A DNA stretch of 64,000 nucleotides from Azophilus sp965221465 (lineage in GTDB: Bacteria > Pseudomonadota > Gammaproteobacteria > Pseudomonadales > Azotimanducaceae). Position 1 is the first letter of the stretch; each line of letters begins with the position of its first letter. A model generated the notes under the pieces. The model ran no database searches and was not told the origin of the DNA. It saw nothing but the letters and a program-made list of their open reading frames with translations. The stretch lies in the NCBI GenBank assembly GCA_965221465.1, contig OZ244892.1:3286001-3350000 (forward strand). The letters are read 5' to 3'. The position numbers and the translations under genes were made by a program. Shown in pieces: positions 8,717-17,710 of the stretch.

Positions 8717-9724
8717 TTATTCCTGCAAACCCAAATATTGTTTCGAAAGCATCCCATCTGGGGCCGCCCGTGCGATGTCGGGCGGGATGGAGGGCACGTT
8801 CTGAAACACATGCTGCTTAATGAACGCTCGGCCAATGTGATTTTCGACGATCTTTACTGCCGGAGTGGCAGAAAACGTGTGCGTCGTCGCGTGAAACACG
8901 GATAGAGCCAAATCTTGTAACTGTTCATCCTCTTCGAGCCGACGCACCGCCAATTCGCGATCCTCGACTTCGGTACGCGGGATGTGCCTAGAGTGGCTCT
9001 TAAAGTTATCGTGCTCGGAAAGCCAATCGGATATCTCTGCTGCTTTTTTCGAACGGTCGCTCCTATCCTTGAACATGTATGTTTTGAGCCATGTACTCAC
9101 TAGGGCCTTGGCCATATCCAATGCTGACTTGCATTGCACCAGTAGGTCGGGACCAAACTGACTGAGCATTGGTAACCATGCAGAGAGCTTGGCTGGATCG
9201 TCACATTCCTCCTTCGCCTTATCGAACTGATCGAGAATTGCCTGCGCGGGAACAGCCCTAACACCCAATGATGTTGGCAGCACCAATTGTGGGTCGGTGG
9301 GGCCGAGAAAAGAGTGCTTTCCCAACACTATTTCGTCCGCGGCGCAAGCAATCATCGTTGCCGCCGACATTGCCAGTTGCGGGACGAATACACGAACATG
9401 GGAAAACCGCGATCTAAGGTAGGAAACCACAGCTTCAGCCGCCTCGGGGGAACCACCCGGACTATGCAGAATCAAATCCAACTTGTCGCCTTCAAGCCCC
9501 TGGCTGACCTCCATGAACGCCTGCATGTCTTCGTCGCCAATAGAAACGAGCGCGGGCGGTGCAGCGTTCTTTTGCAGCCATCCGGACGCATAAAGGATGA
9601 CATTGCGCCCGGTATAGCCATAGAGTTCGGCAAGGTACTTGCGGCGCACACCGTCGAAATCAAGCAGCCCCGGCTGTTGCTGTGTGCTTGCCAGCTCGGC
9701 AAGGATTTCGCTCCAGATAGGCAC
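8717..9724 (-). CDS. ClpP-class serine protease of the SDH (PF01972-like) family
   Basis: The 335-residue product resembles SDH-type serine proteinases, which have a ClpP/SppA fold. Diagnostic segments are LDLILHSPGG (residues 83-91, oxyanion strand), the nucleophile serine in PQLAMSAATMIACAADEIVLG (S120), and GPTDPQ (141-146). The protein is soluble with no signal peptide. It begins 25 bases after a 70-residue ORF and ends 17 bases before the DUF1156 methylase, all on one strand, so it looks co-transcribed with the defence genes. Base composition is visibly more AT-rich than the methylase. Its target and any role in immunity are unknown. Confidence 0.8.
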   Translation of the reverse strand: MPIWSEILAELASTQQQPGLLDFDGVRRKYLAELYGYTGRNVILYASGWLQKNAAPPALVSIGDEDMQAFMEVSQGLEGDKLDLILHSPGGSPEAAEAVVSYLRSRFSHVRVFVPQLAMSAATMIACAADEIVLGKHSFLGPTDPQLVLPTSLGVRAVPAQAILDQFDKAKEECDDPAKLSAWLPMLSQFGPDLLVQCKSALDMAKALVSTWLKTYMFKDRSDRSKKAAEISDWLSEHDNFKSHSRHIPRTEVEDRELAVRRLEEDEQLQDLALSVFHATTHTFSATPAVKIVENHIGRAFIKQHVFQNVPSIPPDIARAAPDGMLSKQYLGLQE

Positions 9725-9749
9725 TCCAACGCCCCAAATGCCGGTTCAG

Positions 9750-9962
9750 TCAAAAGGAATTCGAGGAGCTAGTGGTAGTGATACGTTCGGCTGTCTTGGT
9801 TGCCTGTCGGTAGATATCCAGCGCCTTGTCTTTCTGTCGCCAGTTGCCGTAAACCTCCATAACTTCGCGGACTCCTGGTCGAGCAAGTGCCGCTTCAAGC
9901 AGTTTGGCGTGCTCATCCTCGCGTCTTGAGCTTGTACGTTCATCTTTCCGTTGCTGTGACAT
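9750..9962 (-). CDS. Small hypothetical protein, putative partner of the SDH protease
   Basis: This 70-residue, highly charged protein (MSQQRKDERTSSRRED...) is predicted mostly helical, with a central segment ARPGVREVMEVYGNWRQKDKALDIY that looks folded. It has no membrane segment or known catalytic motif. Its stop is 25 bases upstream of the protease start on the same strand, which suggests an adaptor, inhibitor or substrate of the protease. A 93-residue alternative in another frame of this stretch looks like a shadow. Confidence 0.55.
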   Translation of the reverse strand: MSQQRKDERTSSRREDEHAKLLEAALARPGVREVMEVYGNWRQKDKALDIYRQATKTAERITTTSSSNSF

Positions 9963-10129
9963 ACCGTGAGTCTCCCTCTGTTAACAGCCCGGTGATTCGA
10001 TCTTTGGCCGCCCATAACCAGTCGCAAACACTCATGATGCCGCTAACTGATCGATGAGTCCCATTCTACAACCAGTGCCGTAGTATCTCACTGGCTTTTT
10101 CTCGTGTGTCAAACAGCCGCAGCCTTGGT

Positions 10130-10440
10130 CGCCGCTGCGACAGGTTTGCCCCAGATCTCGTTAAATCCGGGTCCGATCCAAATGCGGGTGCCAAATATGG
10201 CAAGTGCCGGGATTCCTGAATGGTACCAGCGTCGACGAACACGACGGCCAGAATGAACAACTCGCCCGCATTCAGTGCCGCCAGCATCTCGTTCCTCGTG
10301 ATAGTAATGGTGCGCGCATCGGCGCGGCGCCCCTTGAATTCGATGGCCCGTAGCCTGCAGGTCGCAAGGTCGCGGCATTCGATGTCGTAACCGCAATCTT
10401 CAGGGGAGATGTCCGTACGAGCCACTGCCTGACACCAAGG
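10130..10440 (-). pseudogene. Decayed duplicate of the helicase C-terminal DUF3883 domain
   Basis: A reading frame here encodes TDISPEDCGYDIE, IEFKGRRADARTITITRNEM and GELFILAVVFVDAG. It matches almost residue for residue the C-terminus of the SNF2 helicase at 12851-13170 (TDVSAEDRGYDIE, IEVKGRRADARTITITRNEM, GEQFILAVVLVEG). The match then jumps frame, continuing as IGPGFNEIW against PEPSFNEVS in the helicase, so the copy is frameshifted. There is no sign of the helicase motor. It is a partial tandem duplication or the scar of a second defence gene. The flanks (9963-10130 and 10440-10566) hold nothing else recognisable. Confidence 0.75.
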
Positions 10441-10566
10441 AGCGTACACTGGCGATGCTTGTTCCCTTAAATAGGGACGGCAGAGCCTCGGGTCGTCTTC
10501 AGGCGCTGGAGCCGTCGGGGCTTGTGGCAGCACAGGCGGCTGGAGCGATAACCGAGGTAATGTGCA

Positions 10567-10884
10567 ATGACGAATCAGTTCAAGAGTGAGGCGCTGGCGG
10601 CGGCGCACGAGGCGGCACTCGGACTGGCCGAGGCTGGTCTAATGTCGAAGCAGACCATGCGGGAGTTTGACGAAATGTGCCTGACGCCAATTGAGGAGAT
10701 GGCGCCCGAGGATATCCGGGCACTTCGGCTGCGGGAGAATGCCAGCCAGGCAGTGTTCGCCCGCTACCTCAACGTGACGACAGGGCTGGTGAGCCAATGG
10801 GAACGTGGCGAGAAGCACCCACGAGGGCCCTCGCTGAAGCTGCTGACACTGGTGGCGAAGAACGGCCTCGATGCAGTCGCGTGA
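10567..10884 (+). CDS. XRE-family HTH protein, HigA/NadS-like antitoxin without visible toxin
   Basis: The 105-residue protein carries a C-terminal helix-turn-helix (LRLRENASQAVFARYLNVTTGLVSQWERGEKHP) after a helical N-terminus containing FDEMCL, the layout of HigA/NadS-type antitoxins. A purine-rich site (GAGGT) precedes the ATG. Such genes usually follow a RelE/HigB toxin, but the sequence upstream is the decayed DUF3883 copy on the other strand and no toxin frame is seen, so it seems to be an orphan. It may repress its own promoter or neighbouring genes. Confidence 0.75.
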   Translation: MTNQFKSEALAAAHEAALGLAEAGLMSKQTMREFDEMCLTPIEEMAPEDIRALRLRENASQAVFARYLNVTTGLVSQWERGEKHPRGPSLKLLTLVAKNGLDAVA

Positions 10885-10984
10885 GATATCGCGGCGTTGA
10901 GATCGCGTTGATCACGTCCGCCCTTGCTCTGTCATTCGCCGGTCTTGGTCCAGTCTCGTCGGGCTGACGATCCTCGACACTACG

Positions 10985-11218
10985 GTGGGGATACCCGGTC
11001 GGTCCGGCGTTACCGCAAGCAGACGAGTGAACAAATCCTTTGTCACGACGGCCGCGGCGCCTGCCGTGTATTCCAGGCCGTTTGTGGAAGCTCTCGCTTT
11101 AGCCGTCGACGAGGGGCACGTCTCGATGAGACGCGCGGCGGGTCTGCTCGATATGACCCTGGACGATCTGGCGGATCTGTTCACAACTCATGGCGTCGAG
11201 CCGCCTTTGGAATTGTGA
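10985..11218 (+). pseudogene. C-terminal remnant of an ImmA/IrrE-type protein
   Basis: The 77-codon frame ends SRPFVEALALAVDEG...MRRAAGLLDMTLDDLADLF, a helical segment like the C-terminal domain of ImmA/IrrE-type proteins, where a binding-helix pattern RAAxLL recurs. The intact neighbour ends with a similar RAAQLLHRPLSSVE. The HTH and HExxH domains are missing, so this looks like the tail of an older, deleted paralogue. The stretch 11219-11345 is the promoter region of the intact gene and is more AT-rich than its surroundings. Confidence 0.45.
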
Positions 11219-11345
11219 AACGAGTTGATTCTTGCGTCGGGTGTTTTCACTCGGCCCGATCAAGACCGATAAATCAATCATAAGTTTCATTTTTCGATCG
11301 TTTGTGTAGACTGTCAACCAACTCCAAGGAAGGGACAACGGGATC

Positions 11346-12425
11346 ATGTTTGGACAAAGGCTGCGACTGGCACGCAAGAAGGCGGGGCTGTCGATGCGGG
11401 CATTGGCCGATCAAACCTCCCCAAAGATCACCGCACAGGCGATCAGCAAGTACGAGTCCGACAAGATGATGCCGTCCTCGGCGGTGCTGGTCGGTCTGGG
11501 CAAAACCCTCAGTGTCTCCCTGGATTTCCTCATGGGAGGCCAGGTGGAGGCTTTGCAGGGGGTCGAGTTCCGCAAGCACTCGAGCACTTCAGCGCGGGAC
11601 CGTGCGCAAGCGGAATCCATTGTCATCGAGAAGCTCGAGGGTTATCTGGCCATAGAGGAAATCCTCGAGTTGCTTCCGCCGGGCGACCCATTCGGCAATC
11701 TGGTGACCGAGCGCGTCGAAAGCTTCGAGCAAATAGATGAATTCGCAGATGGGCTCCGCCGACACTGGTCGCTCGGCAACGATCCGATTCCGAGCATGGC
11801 CGGGTTGCTCGAAGAGAAGGGCATCCGGGTGATCGAGGCGGACCTGCCTCAACGATTCGACGGGTTGGCTTGCGACGTTCTGTGCACCGGCGGCAGGCCC
11901 TCGACCGCCGCCGTCGTCGTATCCAGCCGGACCGGTGTCGAGCGCCGGCGTTTCAACCTCGCTCACGAACTCGCACACCGAGTCATCCGTGGGACCGGCA
12001 ATCCGGAAATTCGACCCGAGAAGGCCATGGACCGATTTGCGGGCGCCTTCCTCGTTCCCGCCGACCATCTCGCTGAGGAAGCTGGCGCACGTCGTCATGG
12101 CATGACTTACCACGAGCTGATGCGCTTGAAGCGCCTCTATGGTGTATCCGCCGCGGCCATGCTGATGCGGCTCGGGCAAGTCGGCATCCTGCCGCAATCC
12201 GCCATCGAGTATGCCTTTCGCAGCTATGCACGTGCGTGGCGGAAGGAGGAGCCGGAGCCGATTCGGGACGACGAAGGGTTTGGAGCGTTCGAGCGACCGC
12301 AGCGTTTCGAGAGTCTGGTCTGGCGGGCACTGGGAGAGCGATTGATCCCGCCGGTACGTGCAGCGCAGCTATTGCATCGGCCGCTCTCGTCCGTGGAGCG
12401 CGAAATCCGGGGGCCGCGTGGCTGA
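11346..12425 (+). CDS. XRE regulator fused to ImmA/IrrE metallopeptidase
   Basis: This 359-residue protein has an N-terminal XRE helix-turn-helix (about residues 3-65, including ALADQTSPKITAQAISKYESD) and a zinc-protease domain with HELAH at 207-211. ImmA/IrrE proteases cleave partner repressors in response to DNA damage or mobile-element induction. The gene overlaps the next frame by ATGA, and that frame is a broken PIN-like gene, so an original two-gene regulator/toxin operon is likely. It lies between the defence helicase and the protease/methylase genes on the opposite strand and could regulate the locus. Confidence 0.85.
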   Translation: MFGQRLRLARKKAGLSMRALADQTSPKITAQAISKYESDKMMPSSAVLVGLGKTLSVSLDFLMGGQVEALQGVEFRKHSSTSARDRAQAESIVIEKLEGYLAIEEILELLPPGDPFGNLVTERVESFEQIDEFADGLRRHWSLGNDPIPSMAGLLEEKGIRVIEADLPQRFDGLACDVLCTGGRPSTAAVVVSSRTGVERRRFNLAHELAHRVIRGTGNPEIRPEKAMDRFAGAFLVPADHLAEEAGARRHGMTYHELMRLKRLYGVSAAAMLMRLGQVGILPQSAIEYAFRSYARAWRKEEPEPIRDDEGFGAFERPQRFESLVWRALGERLIPPVRAAQLLHRPLSSVEREIRGPRG

Positions 12426-12576
12426 TGTCCGTCGTGGTGGTCAATGATGCCTCGTGCTTGATTGACCTTCGAAAAGGGCGGCTTTCCTGATCGAAGCGCT
12501 GGGTGTCTGGAAGTCTGACAAGTCGGTTTTCCTTCCCGGCCACCTCATTGAGCAGCGGCTCCGCGACATTCGATGA
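12425..12576 (+). pseudogene. PIN-like gene with internal deletion (partner of the ImmA gene)
   Basis: An ATG overlapping the ImmA stop (ATGA) starts MSVVVVNDASCLIDLRKG, the beta-strand and catalytic aspartate of a PIN-like domain, and then hits a stop after 21 codons. From 12484 a different frame reads FLIEALGVWKSDKSVFL and on to LIEQRLRDIR before a stop, which looks like the natural C-terminus of the same family. The middle of the gene is gone and the frame shifted, so this is a deletion scar. The following 270 bases (12577-12850) show no gene, attC site or transposon end. Confidence 0.6.
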
Positions 12577-12850
12577 TTCCGACCGAGTGAAGCGAGCGAT
12601 AGTTTGTCACATCTCGCAGGCGCCCAGGTAGCCGTTATCGGAAGGCAATTCGACTTATCCAGCGAAACAGTGCGCCTTACGTTGGATTAGTGGGCAACGT
12701 GCAACAACAATGCAAAGATGGGAGCGTCACCAAGGGTCAAATGCATCCAATGCGTCTCTTTCCCGACCAATGAGATTTCGGTGGGACATCCGCCTGACCA
12801 CCGTTTGGTTTCGGTTCCCGCGTGTCGGCTACTTATCAAACCTTCTTGAG

Positions 12851-15800
12851 TCATGCATTCGCGGAGCGCTTGATGGATTCCACCGTGATGGATCGCGAAA
12901 CCTCGTTGAAACTGGGTTCAGGCCCGAAGAGCGGCGCGGGGTTTCGCACATACAGCGGCTGATGAGCGAGATCGCCCTCCACCAACACGACAGCCAGGAT
13001 GAACTGCTCGCCTGAATTCCAAGCCGCCAGCATCTCGTTCCTCGTGATGGTGATGGTGCGGGCATCGGCACGACGCCCTTTGACCTCGATGAACCGCAGG
13101 CTGCCGGTTTCCGGGTCGCGGCTTTCGATATCGTAGCCGCGATCTTCGGCGGAAACGTCCGTGGGCTCCTGACCGAGGGCTCGTTCCCGCTGCATGACCG
13201 CCTGCATGCCTTGAAGCTCGACTTTCGTGCGTGCGGCTGCATCGGGGGTTTGGGATTTCTCGCCGGATTCCCCATCCTCGTCGTCCGCTGCGAGCAATCG
13301 GGCGGGTACCACCAGCGCCGCGCCGCAGATTTCCGGGGGCAACGGGGCGATGTCGCGCTGACGGGCAATGTCGGCGAGCCGCAACTCCAGACGGTCGCTC
13401 AGGGCCTCTGCCTGGCGTCGAACGTTTTCGGAATTCAACCTCGGTTGCTTGCCCGCCCGCTCCTGAGCTTCGAGTTCCAAAGCGCGATGCTGCAAGTGCA
13501 TGATTTCCCGGCGCATGCGCTCCTTCACCGCCGCTTCGATCTTGTCGAGTTCGGGAAGACGGCGCTTCTTCACTTCCGCCAGGTGCCTGGGTACGAGTTC
13601 GGTGACCGCGAGGGTGCGCGCCTGTTCTTCCAGCGGCCCCGTGAGCCACACGCCATCCATGATTTCAGCCAACCCAATCTGTTCGTTCTCATGTAGCGGG
13701 CGGCAATCGAGGTAGGGCGCCGGCCCGCCGTCGACGGCACGGCCGGCCTCGTCGAGCCAGACGAACTGAAGGCGTTCGGAAATCGACTGCGGTTTGCCGC
13801 TGAGTATTGTGCGCCCATCGCGGATGGCATGACGCAGGGCGATGAGAATGCGCGGGCTTTCTTGCCGGTTCGTCTCGTCCACCAGTACCGCGCCACGCGT
13901 CAGCAGATTTCGATAGCGTTCCAGGGTCAGGTCCAGCAGCGCGTCGAGCAACGGGTGGCCCGGCGCCAACAAGGCGGCCTGGGGGTCGCCTGAAATGTGC
14001 GCCTTGTCGAAGCAGATGCGCAGGTACCGGGGCAGAACCGGGTCCGCGCGCCCGATGAGGCGGTCGCGATCCCGGAGGATTGCCGGAACCCGGGTGAGTT
14101 CGAAGCGCCCGATCTCGCGCGGACGCAGCATCCCGCCGGCCTCGGCAAACGCGGCCTCGAAGAAGGAATGGACGTGATGCGGTTGCAGGCGGCATGCTGC
14201 GGCCCGATCCATTTCGTCTCGCAGGCCCCGAACCCTGGCCGGATCGATTCCTTCCCGGGTGAGCTTGTTGCGGGCGACGAGGTCGTTGATGTGGTCCACA
14301 TCGACCGCGCCGTCGATCGCCTGAAACAGCCTGTCCCGTACTTCCGGCTGTTCCCCGTAACGGATCGCTTCCATGAACAGTTCGCGCAACGGGCGCGCCT
14401 CGAACAACTCGCCGAGCACGTCGTAGACCTTGCCGCCCAGCGTCTTTCGCGCCGTTTCCAGCTTCTCCAGCAACCGCTCGTAAACCTCGCCTTCGCGAGT
14501 CTTGCCCGCCACCAGGTTCCACAGGTGGCAGACCTCGGTCTGCCCGATGCGGTGGATGCGGCCGAAACGCTGTTCCAGACGATTGGGGTTCCAGGGCAGG
14601 TCGTAGTTGACCATCAGGTGGGCGCCCCGCTGCAGGTTGACACCTTCGCCGGCGGCATCGTTCGCCAGCAGGAAGCGCACCGCCGGGTCATCGTTGAACG
14701 CAGCGATCGTTGCCCGGCGCCGGTCGCGCGGCACGCCCCCGTGAATGAGAGCAACGCTCTCGGTCTGGCCGATGCGGGCGCGGATTCTTTCGGCCAGATA
14801 CTCCAGCGTGTCACGCGCCTCGGTGAAGACGACGATCTTGCGCCTCACCTCCTGGGCGGGGTCGTGCACCAGAGGGTCGTCGAGGATGCGGTCGAGCTGC
14901 TGCCATTTGGTGTCTTCACCGGACTGGCGAAGGGCATCGGCCATGCGTTCGAGCCGCCGCAACTCGGCGATCTCGGCCTTCAACTCGGCGATGGTCTGCG
15001 CCGCCGTGGCGCGATCGAGCAGGCGTTCCTCGTGGGCCTCCAACTCTTCCGCCGTAGCTTCGTCCAGATCTTCCTCATTGAACTCGGGCTCCGGATGCAG
15101 CTTGCGGGCGGCGGGCTTGCTTTCAGTGCGGCCCAGCGTCTCCTCGTCCAGACGCTTTTGCAGCCGCGACAGGCGGCGCTTGAGGGATTCGTGGATGGCG
15201 GCAGGAGACGACGCCATGCGGCGTTGGAGAATCTGCAACGCGAATCCCACATTATTCCGCAGTCTCGAACCGTCCGGGGCCACGCGGTCGGCACGGTTCA
15301 TCTCCTCGCGAACGTAATGCGAGACTGCGTTGTATAGGTCGGCCTCGCGAGGCGAAAGATCGTAAGAAACGGTGTATGCGCGGCGTTCGGGGAACAGCGG
15401 ACTGCCGTCGAAGCGGAACAGTTCTTCCTTGGTGAGCCGGCGCATCATGTCGGACGGGTCGACCTTGTGGACGCCCTCGCGGAAGCGCCCCTCGAAGCGG
15501 TCGGCGTCCAGCAGCCCCATGAAGAGCTGGAAGTCGGCTTCCTTGCCGTTGTGCGGGGTTGCCGTCATCAACAGGAAATGGCGAGCCAGACGCCCCACCA
15601 ATGCACCCAACTGGAAGCGTTTGGTGTATTTCACCTCCTGGCCGAAGAAGCTCGCCGACAGGCGATGCGCCTCGTCGCATACGACCAGGTCCCAGTCCGG
15701 CGCCGCTTCCAGTTTCGCTTTCAGTTCGTCGTTGCGCGCCAGCATGTCGAGGCGCGCGATAATGCGTGGACGCTCGACGAACGGGTTGCCTGAAACGGCG

Positions 15801-16363
15801 GTTTCCACCTGTTCGCGACCCAGGATGTCGAAGGCAAGGTCGAACTTGTCGTTGAGTTCGTCCTGCCACTGCTCGACCAGGCTCCCCGGGGCGACGATCA
15901 GACAGCGTTCGAGGCTGCCGCGGATCAGGAGTTCCTTGATCAGCAGTCCGGCCATTACCGTCTTGCCGGCCCCGGGGTCGTCGGCCAGCAGGAAACGCAA
16001 GGGTTGTCGATCGAGCATCGCGGCGTAAACCGCGGTCAACTGGTGCGGCAACGGTTCGATCTGCGAAGCGTTAACTGCGACATAGCGGTCGAAGAGATAA
16101 GCCAGGCGTATGCGCAGCGCCTCGAAGGCAAGGCGGAACAGGCGGCCGTCGCCGTCGAAGGCGAAGCGCCGCGCCGGCGCTGTCTCGTGAAGCCTGGTCT
16201 CGTCATCGCGAAAGAGAATGCGCTCGCCGATTCCGTCGGGACCCTTCCAGGTCACTTCTACGGCATCTGCTCCGTACGAACGGGCGGCGATGATTTCCAC
16301 AGGGCCATCGCCGTGGATTCCGGACAGGCGGCTACCGGGAACGATGCTCTCGAGTTTGATCAT
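12851..16363 (-). CDS. SNF2-family helicase with C-terminal DUF3883 domain
   Basis: From the start MIKLESIVPG the protein has 1170 residues. A start 25 codons further upstream is possible but adds a low-complexity leader. Helicase motifs are ordered as in SNF2 proteins: DDPGAGKT (motif I, about 129-135), VCDEAH (motif II), LMTATPHNG (motif III), and NDAAGEGVNLQ with RLEQRFGRIHRIGQ (motifs V-VI). A long helical linker and a C-terminal DUF3883/NOV_C domain follow. That last domain contains GYDIE and IEVKGRRADA, which resemble a PD-(D/E)xK core. SNF2-DUF3883 helicases occur with DUF1156 methylases and DUF499 ATPases, and this is the presumed DNA-translocating effector. It is separated from the methylase by 4.1 kb of accessory genes. 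Confidence 0.9.
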   Translation of the reverse strand: MIKLESIVPGSRLSGIHGDGPVEIIAARSYGADAVEVTWKGPDGIGERILFRDDETRLHETAPARRFAFDGDGRLFRLAFEALRIRLAYLFDRYVAVNASQIEPLPHQLTAVYAAMLDRQPLRFLLADDPGAGKTVMAGLLIKELLIRGSLERCLIVAPGSLVEQWQDELNDKFDLAFDILGREQVETAVSGNPFVERPRIIARLDMLARNDELKAKLEAAPDWDLVVCDEAHRLSASFFGQEVKYTKRFQLGALVGRLARHFLLMTATPHNGKEADFQLFMGLLDADRFEGRFREGVHKVDPSDMMRRLTKEELFRFDGSPLFPERRAYTVSYDLSPREADLYNAVSHYVREEMNRADRVAPDGSRLRNNVGFALQILQRRMASSPAAIHESLKRRLSRLQKRLDEETLGRTESKPAARKLHPEPEFNEEDLDEATAEELEAHEERLLDRATAAQTIAELKAEIAELRRLERMADALRQSGEDTKWQQLDRILDDPLVHDPAQEVRRKIVVFTEARDTLEYLAERIRARIGQTESVALIHGGVPRDRRRATIAAFNDDPAVRFLLANDAAGEGVNLQRGAHLMVNYDLPWNPNRLEQRFGRIHRIGQTEVCHLWNLVAGKTREGEVYERLLEKLETARKTLGGKVYDVLGELFEARPLRELFMEAIRYGEQPEVRDRLFQAIDGAVDVDHINDLVARNKLTREGIDPARVRGLRDEMDRAAACRLQPHHVHSFFEAAFAEAGGMLRPREIGRFELTRVPAILRDRDRLIGRADPVLPRYLRICFDKAHISGDPQAALLAPGHPLLDALLDLTLERYRNLLTRGAVLVDETNRQESPRILIALRHAIRDGRTILSGKPQSISERLQFVWLDEAGRAVDGGPAPYLDCRPLHENEQIGLAEIMDGVWLTGPLEEQARTLAVTELVPRHLAEVKKRRLPELDKIEAAVKERMRREIMHLQHRALELEAQERAGKQPRLNSENVRRQAEALSDRLELRLADIARQRDIAPLPPEICGAALVVPARLLAADDEDGESGEKSQTPDAAARTKVELQGMQAVMQRERALGQEPTDVSAEDRGYDIESRDPETGSLRFIEVKGRRADARTITITRNEMLAAWNSGEQFILAVVLVEGDLAHQPLYVRNPAPLFGPEPSFNEVSRSITVESIKRSANA

Positions 16364-16622
16364 GACTGGTGCATGCCAGGTTGTGGGCGCTGCCGATGCA
16401 GACGTGTTCATTATGCCTGCGTGTCCCCGGCAGGGCATTTTGAGGCACGCGCACTGGTAGCGATTTCGAACTACAAAAAGTCAGATTGTCGCGGCTTTAC
16501 AGCCAGCCCAAGACACGGCACACGAGATTCCCGCTTGATGTGAGCGGCGAACCCCGCGCATCTTTACGCCACCGGGCGCAACGGCGAAGATGCCCGGCAC
16601 GGCGAAGAAACAGGAAACTCCC

Positions 16623-17519
16623 ATGAAGATCAGCCTTTGGCCAAACCCGACGCAGACGTTTGCCGAGGTCGTCGAGTTGGCACGGCATGCCGAGTCGACC
16701 GGTTGGGACGGCCTGTGGTATGCCGACCACTTCATGCCCGCGGCGGCGGACACCAGCGCCCCCTGGCCGGAGGCCTGGATGACGCTCGCCGGGGTCGGCG
16801 CCCTGGTGCCGCGGCTCAGGCTGGGTACGCTGGTTGCAGGCAATACCTATCGCCACCCGGCGGTACTCGCCAAGATGGCGGCAACCCTCGATCACATGAC
16901 CGACGGGCGGGTGGTACTCGGTCTGGGCAGCGGCTGGCAGGAGAACGAACACCGCCAGTACGGCATCCCCTTCTACACGGTGAAGGAACGCCTGCAGCGG
17001 CTCGACGAGGCCTGTGCGGTCATCAAGGCTCTTTTCAATGAGCAGACGGCAAATTTCGAGGGCCAGTTCTATCAGCTCCGGGACGCCACTCTGGAACCGA
17101 AACCCCTGCAGCAGCCGCTACCGCTGCTTATCGGCGGCGGCGGCGAAAAGCGCACCCTGCGTACCGCTGCCCGCTTCGCGGATGCCTGGAATGTCTGGGG
17201 CGACGTCGCCGTTCTGCGGCAGAAGATGGAGGTTCTCGATGGCCATTGCGCGGCGCTGGGGCGGGACCCGGGCGAAATCCACCGCACCGCCGTCGCCCTG
17301 TTGTTCATGAGCGACGACAAGGCCTTCCTGGAACGCATGCGCAACACCGACATCGGACGGCCGGCCATCGTCGGCACCGCGGAGGAAATCCGGGAGATAC
17401 TGCACGACTACGAATCGATCGGGGTGGACGAGTTCATCGTTCCCGATTTCACCCTCGGCCAGGGCAACGAGAAGATCGAGATTCTGGACCGCTTTATCAG
17501 GGAAGCCGCGGGCCGCTGA
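16623..17519 (+). CDS. LLM-class (luciferase-like) F420- or flavin-dependent oxidoreductase
   Basis: The 298-residue product MKISLWPNPTQTFAEVVELA... is a bacterial luciferase-like TIM-barrel monooxygenase or dehydrogenase. Family marks are GLWYADHFM, the segment LGTLVAGNTYRHPAVLAKMAAT, GLGSGWQENEH and PLLIGGGGEKRTLR. The start is placed at the ATG after an AGGAAA purine tract. A frame beginning 11 codons earlier lacks this signal. It is divergent from the defence helicase, with a 259-base intergenic region. The cofactor (F420 or FMN) and substrate cannot be decided here. Confidence 0.85.
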   Translation: MKISLWPNPTQTFAEVVELARHAESTGWDGLWYADHFMPAAADTSAPWPEAWMTLAGVGALVPRLRLGTLVAGNTYRHPAVLAKMAATLDHMTDGRVVLGLGSGWQENEHRQYGIPFYTVKERLQRLDEACAVIKALFNEQTANFEGQFYQLRDATLEPKPLQQPLPLLIGGGGEKRTLRTAARFADAWNVWGDVAVLRQKMEVLDGHCAALGRDPGEIHRTAVALLFMSDDKAFLERMRNTDIGRPAIVGTAEEIREILHDYESIGVDEFIVPDFTLGQGNEKIEILDRFIREAAGR

Positions 17520-17660
17520 TTCCGCTGCCCTGCTGCTTGCGGGCAGAACCGTCACAGGAAGGGAATACGCACCCGGTCACCGCGGTATCGACGGGTCGTC
17601 GCAAGACCTCGTTGGACCGCAAACGACGGCCCCCTCAGATGGAATGCACGGCAGTACGTT

Positions 17661-17710
17661 GGCGAGTACATCGGCGTCCGTAGCAGAAGCCCGGTTACGG
17701 AGATGCGTTA
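17661..17710 (+). repeat. Degenerate end of module B (repeat copy 8)
   Basis: GCGAGTACATCGGCGTCCGT followed by AGCAGAAGCC and a diverged GGTTACGGAGATGCG matches the right end of module B (GCGAGTGCATCGGCGTCCGC, AGCAGGAAG, GTTGGTGACGGATGCG) elsewhere. Only this end is recognisable. It lies in the 305-base convergent gap (17520-17824) between the LLM gene and trxA, which otherwise contains a short hairpin (CTGCCC...GGGCAG) near 17525 and no gene. Confidence 0.6.

Noticed and set aside
12600..12720. Integron attC-like or IS-end signals (GTTATCGG, GCGCCTTACGTTGG)
   Set aside because: No paired inverse core or integrase was found and the strings do not form an attC structure.
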